DNA from: Brachypodius melanocephalos
Lineage: Eukaryota > Chordata > Aves > Passeriformes > Pycnonotidae
Direction: 5' to 3'
DNA: 64,000 nucleotides
Assembly (NCBI GenBank): GCA_013398615.1
Contig: VZSR01003803.1
Location: forward strand, 5,721,392-5,785,391
Shown here: positions 13,106 to 23,070 of the stretch, piece after piece
How positions within the stretch are numbered: position 1 is the stretch's first letter
Layout: the number at the start of each line of letters is the position of its first letter
Program-made: the position numbers and the translations under genes
Notes under the pieces: model-generated
Databases searched by the model: none
The model's input: only the letters and a program-made list of their open reading frames with translations
Told to the model about the DNA's origin: nothing

Positions 13106-15235
13106 TTGAACTATCTTGTCTTAGTGAAGTTTGAAGAATGAATGTGTATGCTTTCTGGCTGTCTTGTTTTATTTTTTAAAATAACTTCACAGTAAGTTTT
13201 AAGACACTGCAGCAGGGCCTTATCCTGACCATTGATTCATGGAAATCTTTCAGTGGAGGTGTCAGAGGTTTCACTTCTCTGAAGACCTTTACAAACCCAG
13301 CATTTTATTAACAGTGAGTAGCAGACGTTGCTCCATATCCTTCTGATTGCTGTGTGTTTTCCACTCGCCTTTGCTGGATGGAAAGTGGGAGGAACATCTC
13401 TGCATTTCATATTGTTTACATCATTTATGAGCAAATGATATAAAATCAAAAGCTTTGGAGGAGGTAATGTGAATGAAAATTGGGAGCTTAATGAAACTGC
13501 ACCTGATGACCAAACCCTGTAATTTTGCATGCTGGAAAGTAGGCGTTGTTTTTCAGACAAACCCAAAAACCCCACAACCCTACATCCCACTCTCAGATGG
13601 AATTGAAAGTAGTAATGAAAAAGGTGTTTGTTCATGCTCTGTTTGTACCAGCGTGGGGAGAATATTACTGAGACTAGGTGGTACTAGCAGCACTGAAGGA
13701 AATAAGGCACACTCAAATTTTTCTTTTCACGGTGAGTGCGACTAATGATTAGGAAGAGCTCATCCAAAAATGCTATGCATGGCTGTCAGCCGCTTTCGCA
13801 ACTGAGTGCCTCTCTGAGAGGTGGTGTAGCTCAGTTCAAAATGGTGCCCTAGATCCAGGACCCATTTGGCCTGAACTGAGCAGTCAAGCAGTGTGCTCTT
13901 GACCTTAACTTCTGTAAGGCACTCAAATAACTTGTGTGTGCATTTTCAACATATTCATTTAAAGGTTTTTTTATAGTTCTAAAATGATAATTGTCTCATC
14001 CTGAGGAGGTGGTAAGTATAAAGTGATGAATATTGTGGTTTTACTTTGAAGTATTTTTTGATACCTGCTTGTTCCCAGCATGCTCAGTAGTACTGTTTGC
14101 TTTCCTTCTTGACCACCAGTTGGACTGCTGGGGGTATCCCTTGCATTAGTGTGCTGGATAAACACTTGAGGTGCACTCTCAGGAAAAAGCATTTTGCATC
14201 CAGGTGTTTATTTAATGCAAAGTGAGGCTGAAAGATTAATCAGATAATTACGTTAATAGCACAGTGTTCTTTTAAAGAAAAGGATTGTGGAACCAACTTA
14301 GTATTGCAAAACACGTCCCTGTGCGGGAGATGGAGGAGGAGATCTCCAGGGACTCTGCTACCCTCAGTAGGTATCAAGCCATCAAAATATTAAATTAGCT
14401 TTCAGTGCATGTGGACCAGGATAGTTAGGCACAATGTTTGGTGGGAGTTATGACTGTTTCTTATTCTACAGTCATAGGAGGGAAAAGAAAACATCTAAAG
14501 ATCAATCTATTCTTGTAAAACTGGGAGGAGACTTCCTTTCTTATTCCTCTTTCATTTAATTTGATATTATATGAAGGTGCTGGGTGAGGCTTGCCTTGGA
14601 GTTAACATAGTAGACCCCCATTTGTACTGGGTTTTAGTCTGTATGGACTTGAAATTTGCCCCTGGGCTGCAAGACTAAGTGGTTAATGGTAATTCAGGGA
14701 AGTACTGTCATCAGCCCTCAGGAAAGGCTGCCTGGCCAGCTCATCCTTCCCAAAGATGACCAAGATTTGGGATCTGAAAACAGCCAGCTCTCCATGAGCC
14801 TGAGTTCAGACCTGCCCGGACAAAGGAGAGGCATTTTTGCTATGCAGAAACTATTGTAGCAGGAGTGTGTCTGTGCAGATGGGCTGAGCTCACCCTCTTC
14901 AGCCAGTGGGCTTGCTGTGGTCTGGAGGGTGTGTCACAGGGATAACAGTGGCTTATACATGCCCAAAAATGCCATGCTCAGAGGTGAAGTGAGCATAGTG
15001 GGCAAGGGAGCTCCTGGTGCCTGGAGGAGACTCAGCTGTCTGGTGTGAGCTCTTACACAGGGCAGATGTTGCGCAGCTGGTTTGGAGATCCTAATGCAGA
15101 TCTCAGCCTGCTTAGTCAAATCTGTGTGCTTGAAGTTAGGCTCAAATCCATACCTGGGCACCCATTAGGTTGTTTCAAAACTGTGCTAAGAAATGATGTT
15201 CACAATGTTCTCTGGTCAACAGCTTCTGGTTCTTC
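13106..15235. other. Gene-free stretch
   Basis: No gene is seen. Overlapping frames at 13237-13635 (-) and 13473-13745 (+) cancel each other as evidence. The sequence is otherwise plain. Confidence 0.5.
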
Positions 15236-15239
15236 TGCT

Positions 15240-15690
15240 GCTCTCAGGGTAAAGAATTTCTTCCTGACGCAACCCAAATCTCTCCCCTTTTAGTGTAAAA
15301 CAAGTCCCTCTTATCTGATCACTATCTATCCATGTAAAAAGTTACTCTCCCTCTTTTTATGAGCTGCCTTTAGGTACTGGAAGTCTGCAAGGAGATCTTA
15401 CCAGAGGCTTCTCTTTCTGAGGCTCAACAATGCCAACTCTCTAAGCCGCTCTTCATATCAGACATGCTCCAGACATCTGATCATTTCTGTGACCCTCCTG
15501 TGCACTCACTCCAACAGGTCCACATCCTTCTTCAGGTCAAATCCCAGAGCTGGATGAGGTACTTCAGGTGGGGTCTCACGAGGGCAGAGTAGAAGGGGAG
15601 AATTGTCTCTGTCAACCTGCTGTGGTCATGCCTCTTTTGATGCAAGCCAGTTTACAGTTGGCTCCCTGGGCTGGTTGTGGCAGTCATGTA
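15240..15690 (-). mobile_element. CR1 LINE fragment (3' region, about 450 bp)
   Basis: This is the longest clear retrotransposon fragment in the window. It reads 'gtaaagaatttcttcctgac', then 'tttaggtactggaa', 'ggctcaacaatgccaactct', 'ctccaacaggtccac', 'cccagagctggatgaggtac' and 'tcaggtggggtctcacgagg'. That order matches the reverse complement of the CR1 3' region, so the element is on the minus strand. The terminal CR1 segment is missing or too diverged at the left end (before 15240), and the 5' side fades out after 15690. It is heavily mutated and non-coding. Confidence 0.9.
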
Positions 15691-17421
15691 AGGGCACAGT
15701 CATTTCCATGCCAGGCAGCAATGGAATCAGCACTGTAAAGGTCTTTAAAGGCAGAGAGGATGTGCAAGAAACTTCAGTGCAGTAACTGAAGGGACAGTTT
15801 TCTAGGCAGTTCCTGAGGGGAAGGAGGGAGAAACAGAGGTTCTGGGAAGGTGTGTGGGCTGGTGCCATGCTGCCCTGGAGAGCTGTACCCAACCCCTTTC
15901 AGCAGCTGAAGCCTGGCACGGCAGAGGCTCCCAGGTAGAGGACATGGATGCCAGGGCAATAGCCGCTGTGTCAGTGTTAGTCACACAGCATGGGGCTGCC
16001 TGAGCTCCCTCTTGTCATCCTTGTGAAGCTGAAATTCAGTGGCAGTTTCACAATGGCACAGTTCCCTGTGTGAGGGAGAGAAAGTAGGTCACAGACTGCC
16101 CTGCCGGCATTTGCTTGTACGGCTGTAGGGCCGTGCTGGGAGCTGAAGGCACTGAGGATCCAGCAGCCAGAGTGTGTTTCTCACCACTTTCCTTTGTGAC
16201 TCTGGCATGGGAGTTGACTGGGGAAGAGATGCTGGAAGGTTTGGTTGGCTTTCCTGCTATGGTTACTACTGTTTCAGTAGGCCCCAAAGGTTTTTGGTAT
16301 GACTGGGCACCGTGCATTGTGCAGGCTGGTCAGACTGCCCATGTGCCAAGGAGGAAATGGTTCAGGTGGATGAGCTACAGCACAGATAAAGCACAAAGGG
16401 GCATTTAACGTCTTGGTTGCTGAAGTGTGTGCTTAGCATCTATGTGTCTGAATTGCAGAAAGTGCTTCAGGATACCAATACAAGGCCTTCCAGCCCCAGG
16501 GCCAGTGACAGCATAGCAGCACCTGCATTTCAGCAGTGACACTGTGTGAGTGGACAGACACTCCCTGCACTTCCTTTTAAAGCTGTGGTAAGCCAGTGCT
16601 CTGAGGGCTGGGAGAGAAGCAAGCAAAGTGGGGACCCAACCCTGTAACTCAAACTTGTATAGCTTGAAGCTTTAATATGACCATAGTGTTGCAAAGACTG
16701 GGTTAATGCAGTTGTACAGATAATCAGAGAACTGTCTGGCAAACCCTTGGATGCACAGCTGGAACTGAGATCTTCGTTCATGCATCAGCAGTTGGAGCTG
16801 AGAAGAGCTGGAGGATCTCCAGCCACACTGACCTGTGCTCCTGTCAGGAAGGATCTGGCGCCCCTGGACACTCCTCCACCTGTGCAGTTGCAGAAGTGGA
16901 CAGACTGTTTTTCCTTGTCCTAGCTGGAGCAGATGGGGGCTCCAAAGTAGCACAAAAGGGAGCACAGATCAGGTTCTCCTCTGAGTGCTGGCCTCCCAGT
17001 GTTTTCTTGGGGAAGTTGGAATTTTTGGTGTAATGCAAAACAGGGCCAGGGAGCAGTTCAAGTACATCTTCTATATTTATTCAGTATTTTTCCATTTTTT
17101 GAATTTGGCTCAAATATGAAAACTACTTAAGAAATAAAAAGAAATCCCCTGGACTGGCTTCCTGTGGGGGATGTCACTGGGTGTTCTGAGGACTGTCCAT
17201 GGCTTACTAAAATGTTAACTTAAAACATTGCAGCTCTTTTTGACCACCACAGCTCTTCAGCTGTTGCCTTGCTCCTACCCCTTGGTAATGACCTTTTCCA
17301 ACAGAAATGATGTTGTGAGCCTCCAGGCTGAAAAGGAAAGAGCACAGAATATTCCAAGTCTTTACCCTGAACTCAGTGTTTTCTGTTCCTGCCAGGAGCA
17401 CCTGCATTTTATGCGTGACTT
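15691..17421. other. Gene-free stretch, moderately GC-raised
   Basis: No gene is supported. Several overlapping frames of 60-97 residues occur on both strands, and none shows a recognisable domain. GC content is somewhat higher than in the flanks between about 15.8 and 17.0 kb. I see no repeat family. Confidence 0.5.
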
Positions 17422-17685
17422 CACAGAATCACAAAGTCATAGAATCATTAAGATTGGTAAAGACCTCTAAGATCGTTGGCTCCAGCCACTGATCCATGCC
17501 TACCACTAAACCATGTCCCTAAGTGCCATGGTTACATATCTGTTAAATCCTTCCAGGGATGGTGGCTCCACTGCCCTGGAAAGCCTGTTTCACCCTTTCA
17601 GTGGCGAAATTTTTCCTATCTAACCCCTTTAGACTTGAGGCCTTTTTCTCTTCTCCTATCACTTGTTGCATCAAAGAAAAGATTG
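17422..17685 (-). mobile_element. CR1 LINE 3'-end fragment
   Basis: It starts with CACAGAATCACAAAGTCATA and continues 'gaatcattaagattggtaaa', then 'actgatccatgcctaccact', 'ccctaagtgcc', 'ccttccagggatggtggctc' and 'cacttgttgcat'. This is a recognised CR1 subfamily in minus orientation, with its 3' end at the left. The copy at 26778-26945 seems to belong to the same subfamily but covers a segment further inside the element. Confidence 0.9.
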
Positions 17686-18529
17686 AGCCTCACCATTCTA
17701 GAATATCTGTTCAGGTAGATGTAGAGAGCATTTGAAAAAAAAAATCAGGAATTTTGAGTGATAGTGTGATTCTGTCTTAAATGTAGGCTGTGAATTCTTT
17801 AGTTTCTGAGCTATAATTGCCTTCTAGTTGGTTCCTCTTGTAGAATTTTGGTGCCATCAAGGTAAAAGCATTGCTGTTCTGCAGGGAGTCAAAGTTGAGT
17901 ATACCAACCTTTCCTGGCATTTGGGTTGGAGCAGCAAACAAACTACATGTGGCAAGCAGTATGGCACTCCTTCAGTCATGGCCCAGGCATTGCTGGGTTT
18001 GGTGGTTCTTGTGTCCAGAAAGAGTCTCAGAGGTTCTTCTCTGTGAGCCATGGGCAAGTGCTCCTCGGTGCTGGGATCACTGGTGTCACCAACTGCTATT
18101 TCCATGGCCTGGAGGCAACTCTGCAGGATTTTTTTTTTTTTTTTGAGGAAAAAGAGAAAGGCAGTCTGTGATGTGTTTATTTCTTTTTTACATTTCCCGT
18201 TTCTCGTGTTCTGAAAGGTAGACCTGAATTATAAGTACTGTTTTTATCAGACTGGCAGGTCATTTTTAAAAAGAAGGAGGAAGTTGGTCCATCCTGCATT
18301 GTGTACAGTTCATTGAAATTATAAGTACTGATGCACTAAGAACTCCCAAGTCTGAGTTCTTTTGGTTTGCTTCGCTTTCAGTAGTGCTTCTCAGGTAGAT
18401 TCGGCCCATAGTGTGCACTTGTGTCTCTTGTTCTGTTAGATTGTGTTCTGAGCATGGCAATCTTCTATTTCTTTTTCTGGGAGAAGGGAAGTGGTTTTGT
18501 TTTCAGTGGAATTTAACTCTTATTCCCAG
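17686..18529. other. Gene-free stretch before the coding-like segment
   Basis: No gene is seen. A poly-T tract lies at 18129-18144. The 13-mer ATTATAAGTACTG occurs at about 18229 and again at about 18319. If 18530-18858 is a terminal exon, this stretch is intron. Confidence 0.45.
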
Positions 18530-18858
18530 TCAAAGCCAGTTCAGCTGTGCAGGTATGTATGGATGCAGAAGGAGCAGTAGTTACAGACCCAGACAAACAG
18601 CCTGTGGAGCAGATAAGGCAGGAGATGATCCTTCTGTTGCAGATTTGCCATCTGAAAATAGGCTCCCATTATCTAAATATGGAACAGGACAGCTTCATTT
18701 TGAAGCCCAATGTCAGAAATCTTCAGCTTGTGTCAAAACCTGTGAGAGCAAAAGACAGAGGCTTTATCTCAGCTTTCTGTAAGCTGTCCAAACTAGAATT
18801 TCATAATATGGATGCCATAGCCTACACTACATTTTTGGATAGGTTATGTAGAATCTGA
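18530..18858 (+). CDS. Isolated coding-like segment, possible 3'-terminal exon or retrocopy; gene not recognised
   Basis: An open frame runs from a stop at 18514-18516 to TGA at 18856-18858. I place a putative start of the exon at 18530, after the acceptor-like tract TTTAACTCTTATTCCCAG, which leaves about 108 codons. Its translation is protein-like: it has balanced charge, no low complexity, and alternating hydrophobic stretches around residues LLLQICHLKIG and ISAFCKLSKLEF. Two AATAAA signals follow, at 18954-18959 and 18998-19003, with a GT-rich stretch about 20 bp after the second. Length alone is not evidence, because about 20 frames this long occur by chance in the window. I recognise no domain or family and see no upstream exon. 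It could be a last exon, a 5'-truncated retrocopy, or chance. Confidence 0.3.
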
Positions 18859-18953
18859 TGGCCTCCTATTCTGAGATGATAAAGAACAGCAGATTGCAAT
18901 GAAGTTATTGAGGAATTGATTTTTCCATATCTTTGAAAATAGAGTCATGAATT

Positions 18954-19003
18954 AATAAACTGTTTGTTGGTTAAACATCATCCCTAAGTAAACCCAAAAT
19001 AAA
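18954..19003 (+). promoter_or_regulatory. Two candidate polyadenylation signals
   Basis: Canonical AATAAA hexamers lie at 18954-18959 and 18998-19003, roughly 95 and 140 bp after the stop codon of the coding-like segment. A GT/T-rich stretch (TTCATGGTGGTCC) begins about 20 bp after the second hexamer, as expected for a cleavage-stimulation element. The hexamer is common in AT-rich DNA, so the signal is only suggestive. Confidence 0.3.
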
Positions 19004-20535
19004 AATTGTCTTCCCCACTGTTCATGGTGGTCCTTGCTTCACTTATTTGACAGATTTGCAAGGAGTAGCAACCTTGCTGCTTTAGATTGACTGTAATGAG
19101 TGCCATAACTGGACCTGATCTAGCAAAAATAAATAGAAAATTTAAGTGATCATCAAAATTATGCTAATGTCAGCTTGAGTGATGAAACCTAAGAAATGCA
19201 TTGGAATTCATTAGGTTTTGTGCCACTGTGAAAGATGCCAAATACATCAGTAAGGTGTTACCTTTCATGTTGTGTGAGGGGGTACAAAGCAGTTTGGACA
19301 GTGAGAGAAAGCAGTCTTATTATCTTAGTGGAGTCCAGTAATAGTTTATTACAGAAAGGGAAAAGTCAGGGGAAGAGAACTTGTATCATTTTTTAAATCC
19401 TCAAACTTTTACCCTGTACTTTTTCACTATAGTATTATCCCGGAAAATCAAAAGGTGGGATCTCTAGAGGTTTTTATGAAGGATCATCTTTTTGAAAAAA
19501 AGTAGAGTTGGAAAAAATGCAGAAAATTAAATACATTAAAAAGTTCTCACTTGTTAAGCTGCTTTGCAAATAGTTTTAGAAGGGAGCAGCGAGGTTCAAA
19601 TTCAGACTCTAGCCTCAAGCTGCTTAGGTGTTTTAGTATTTGATTTCTCATCTGCTGCAGGACAGATGCCCAGGGCAGAATGAGTCAGAGCTTTAGCTGA
19701 AATAGAATATGTAAGATCTTGGTCCTGTGAAATTTAAAAAAAAAAAAGTTTAAAAATCTATATGTTGAATGGTTTCTTGATCACCTTCATTTGTTAGTGG
19801 TAACAGTAACATCATTGCATTAGAGAAAAACAGCATTTCATACTGTCGAAGGCTCTCTTCTAGCAATATGCCAAACCAGAGGGAAAGACATTGATCAGAA
19901 GCATGGCTAGTAGTCCTGGCCAAAATGCCCTGTCCCTCCACAGGAGCTGTCAGCCCCATCTCTGCTTGGCACTCGATGAAGAGCTTCCTCCTGACCTGCT
20001 GCCTGTGCGTGCAGCCTCGTGTATCCCTGCAGATCCGGTGTGGAGATTTTTGTCCTTTTGGGTTGCACTTAAATTTGTGTCTTGGACACGAATTACTGGG
20101 AATGTGAGTCGCTCCATGCTCAGAGGAAGGGGATGTGCTCCCTGGCCAGAGGAGTTCCCAGTTAAAGAGGAGTATGAGTCTCTGCAAGTGAGCTCAGTGG
20201 ACGGTGAAGGAGGATGCAGGAGAAGGGCGTGCAGGGCTGGCAAGTGTGTGTGTGTTGCAGTTCCAAAGTGTCAGGTAAACTCTCAGGCTTTCAGAGGGTA
20301 AATCAAGGTGGTGACTGGTAGCGCGTTACTTTCCCAGCTGTAACTCGCTCTGTGTAGCTGCCCTAGTAAATACATATCCCTCTCTCTGAGAGCTGGCAGG
20401 GGAGTGACCTGCCCTTTAATCTCAGTGTAGCAAAATACACAAGAGCAGTTAGAAACACACTCTAATTTCCCACCTCACATTCTTGCACAAATATGCTTTT
20501 AATTATGTGTGGCTTTTTTTGAAAACATTTAGCTG
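19004..20535. other. Gene-free stretch
   Basis: No gene is supported. The overlapping frames at 19750-20187 (-) and 19891-20301 (+) lie in a GC-raised patch (19.9-20.3 kb) where stop codons are rare on both strands, so I treat both as chance. Confidence 0.5.
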
Positions 20536-20552
20536 CCCTGGGTGACCCAGGG
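20536..20552. repeat. 17-bp near-perfect palindrome
   Basis: CCCTGGGTGACCCAGGG is an inverted repeat of two 8-bp arms around one central base. Its inner TGGGTGACCCA has dyad symmetry. It could bind a dimeric factor or be coincidental; nothing else in the neighbourhood points to a function. Confidence 0.75.
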
Positions 20553-20895
20553 ATTAATTCTTCTAACCTGAATCGATACTAGCTGTATGGAAAGTGTTGC
20601 TGTCCTGCTGAGCTGTGTGGGCTGTCCAGCAGGCTGGGCTTCATCTGGCTGAACATGAGTATTCATGAGATGGCAGTGTTACATGAGCCAGGCACACCAG
20701 CCTCCCCTCTCTTTCCCAGAGATCTTTTTTGAGGTGGGATGCGTTGCCTTGCTGAGGTGCTGCTTGCTTTTCCCTGATGAGGGTGGGAGTGTTCCCCAGG
20801 AGAAGCCTTAACATGGGGTTGATTTTAAAGTGAGAGTAGTTAATCTGTCGTTAAAAACCGTTCAGTTCCTTTGTGTTGGTTTGAACATACCTTGT

Positions 20896-21148
20896 AGAAT
20901 CCTAGAATTTTTTAGGTTTGAAGGGACCAGAAAGATCATCTAGTTCCAATTCCCTACTGTGGGCAGGGACACCTGCCACTGGACAAGGTTGTTCAGGGCC
21001 TCTTCCAACCTGGTCTCAAATATTCCAAGGAGGAGGCATCCACATCTTTGCTGGGCAACTTATTCCAGTGCCTCACCACCTGCACAGTAAAGAATTTCCA
21101 TGAAATGTCTAATCTAAATCTATTCTCTGTTTAAATGGTTTTGAATGG
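20896..21148 (-). mobile_element. CR1 LINE 3'-end fragment
   Basis: It begins 'gtagaatcctagaatttttt', then 'aagatcatctagttccaat', 'gggcagggacacctgccact', 'gggcaacttattccagtgcc' and 'agtaaagaatttcc', ending near 'aaatggttttgaatgg'. This is the classical avian CR1 3' region in minus orientation, with the 3' terminus at the left. It is non-coding and diverged by several percent from the consensus as I know it. Confidence 0.9.
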
Positions 21149-22989
21149 AGAATAGGTGGATAGTTTTTTATGCAGTTCTGGGATGAGCACATGCCTGAAA
21201 GTTTTGGTTCTTTACTGGGTGACCTCATTGGTATGAGTAGAGCAGTTCCCAAAATACACTGCAGTGTAGAAACACCTCAGCTTGCTGTAAATGGTATGTT
21301 GAGAACAAGCTGCAATCGAGCAATGGCAGCATGGAGCTCAGCACAAGCTCATTTTCCCTGCTGTTTGTGTACATCAAACATCTTGGAAAATAGTATAGAC
21401 ATACTTGTAATGCTTCTGGAAGAAGAGTGTTATACATAAAATTACTCTGATTAGATGTCTTTGGGAGTGGTGGTGATTCTCCTCCTGAATGTTTACACCT
21501 GGTGTGTACTTGGGCATGGAAGAGTTCACTTCAGAAATTAAGATTAATGGGTTGAATTTCTTAAGTTTATATAAACACTATATTCAATGTAGTCAACAAT
21601 TTCAGTTGTTTTCTGTCCATTATTTCCTGTTTTTCAGTCCATTTTCCTTACGGGCTTAGTCTAATATCAGTTTCTCAAATACAAATATTAGTTTCCCTTT
21701 TTCCTTTTAGGGTGTCCTAAGTAAGAGGCCTGATTTCATATGAAAGGTTTGTTGTAAAGATGAGTAGGATGGAAAACCATTCTGTTCATGGTGCACACTG
21801 CATTGCTTTAGGATAACTCGAACTTCTGCAGTTCAAGAAATGAGATTTTATTTATATTGATTTAAGGAAAAGCTTAGGGGGTTACATTTGCATATTTAAT
21901 GTAGTTAGAATTTCAGTTATTTGCATTAGCAATTGCTTCACCTCCAGTATTAATAAGGCAGGTGCTTTTGTATAAATAAAAAATGAAAAAAAAAAAGGAG
22001 AAAGTAAAGAGATTAGTGCCACAGGTTAATTTTTGTATAAAGGTAATGACTTCCAGCCGCCACAGTAACACTCAATATTCCCCTAGTGATACCTTGAGTC
22101 AGGGAAGAAATTAACTTCTGTATATTAAGTTAGCAGTGGCAAGCAAAATTGAAGATGAAAAGAAAATGAAGGGGCAAGGAAAAAGGCTCAGTTCCTGAAC
22201 ACTGCCACAAGGAACACTCAACTCTGATTTCAAGATTTGGTTATTTCCTTTAATGCCTGACAGAAGGACAGAAGTGAAAAATGCTATGGTGGCGCTTGGC
22301 CATATGCAAATCCCTTTGAAACTTGTGGCACTTGAATTAGGCCTGTCTTTTATTAGTTTTTTGGAGGTTTGTTTTGTTTTCTTTAGGGTTTTTTGGCCTT
22401 TTGTTTTTTTTTTTTTTTTCCCCCAGAAACAAAGATACAGGCTTGCTGAAGTGATGTGTTACAAAACATCGGGATCTTCTGGCATATGAACATGTACCTT
22501 CCTTAATGCATCCTTTTGTTTTAATGGAGTTTCACTGGGTGATGTAGATTAAAGCTACTCCTGTGTGGAACTACCTGAAGTCTTTTGCATTAATGCAGTG
22601 TCAAGTGCCCATTTAGGAGGAAAACCTGCAGGTGTTTCATTTTGCACCTCTGTCCCTGTGGTGTGTTTGTGAAGCTGGAAGAAGCCAAAAGAAGATGAGG
22701 ACTAGATATGTTCTTCCAGCAATGCCTTGGAGCTTTCCTCCCATGGAGTTAGAGTGGACTTGAGGAAGCTGTCTGATCTCCAGTAAGGCAATGACTGTTT
22801 TCCCTTCTTTGGAAACAGAGCAACTCTGTTAGGGCATAGGAAAGAAGCCAAAAAGTTATATTGGCTGAGAACAAATAATGAAATTAGCTAGTGCTGCTTC
22901 CCTGACAGAGCTAATAAATGGGGCAGAAAATCTAACAAAAAACACAAATTAACATGGTGTTCTCTATGGCTTCTTTTAGAGTCTGTGTG
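21149..22989. other. Gene-free stretch with an AT-rich patch carrying octamer-like motifs
   Basis: No gene is seen. Around 21885-21935 two TTTGCAT motifs occur within 35 bp, together with a perfect AGCAATTGCT palindrome, which makes this patch a weak candidate regulatory element. A poly-T run at 22404-22419 is followed by CCCCCAG, an acceptor-like sequence with no supporting exon. Confidence 0.45.
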
Positions 22990-23070
22990 TTATATATATA
23001 TATAGATATATATATATATATATAGTTATCTCTCTCTCTATATATATGTATTTTATTTTTTTTTTTTCAT
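22990..23070 (+). repeat. Compound microsatellite (TA)n-(TC)n-(TA)n-T
   Basis: A (TA) run with one interrupting G spans about 22991-23024. It is followed by a short TC run (23029-23039), another TA run and an impure T tract to about 23067. Such compound tracts are usually length-polymorphic. Confidence 0.95.

Noticed and set aside
13820..13850. tRNA-like A-box (GGTGTAGCTCAG) suggesting a tRNA or tRNA-derived SINE
   Set aside because: No B-box at the expected distance and no cloverleaf can be folded from the following sequence.
19750..20301. Opposed frames of 145 (-) and 136 (+) residues
   Set aside because: Both lie in a GC-raised patch where stops are rare on either strand, and neither looks more coding-like than the other.
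20570..20590. Partial resemblance to a miR-9-type word (CTAGCTGTATGG)
   Set aside because: The flanking bases do not match and no hairpin partner is seen.
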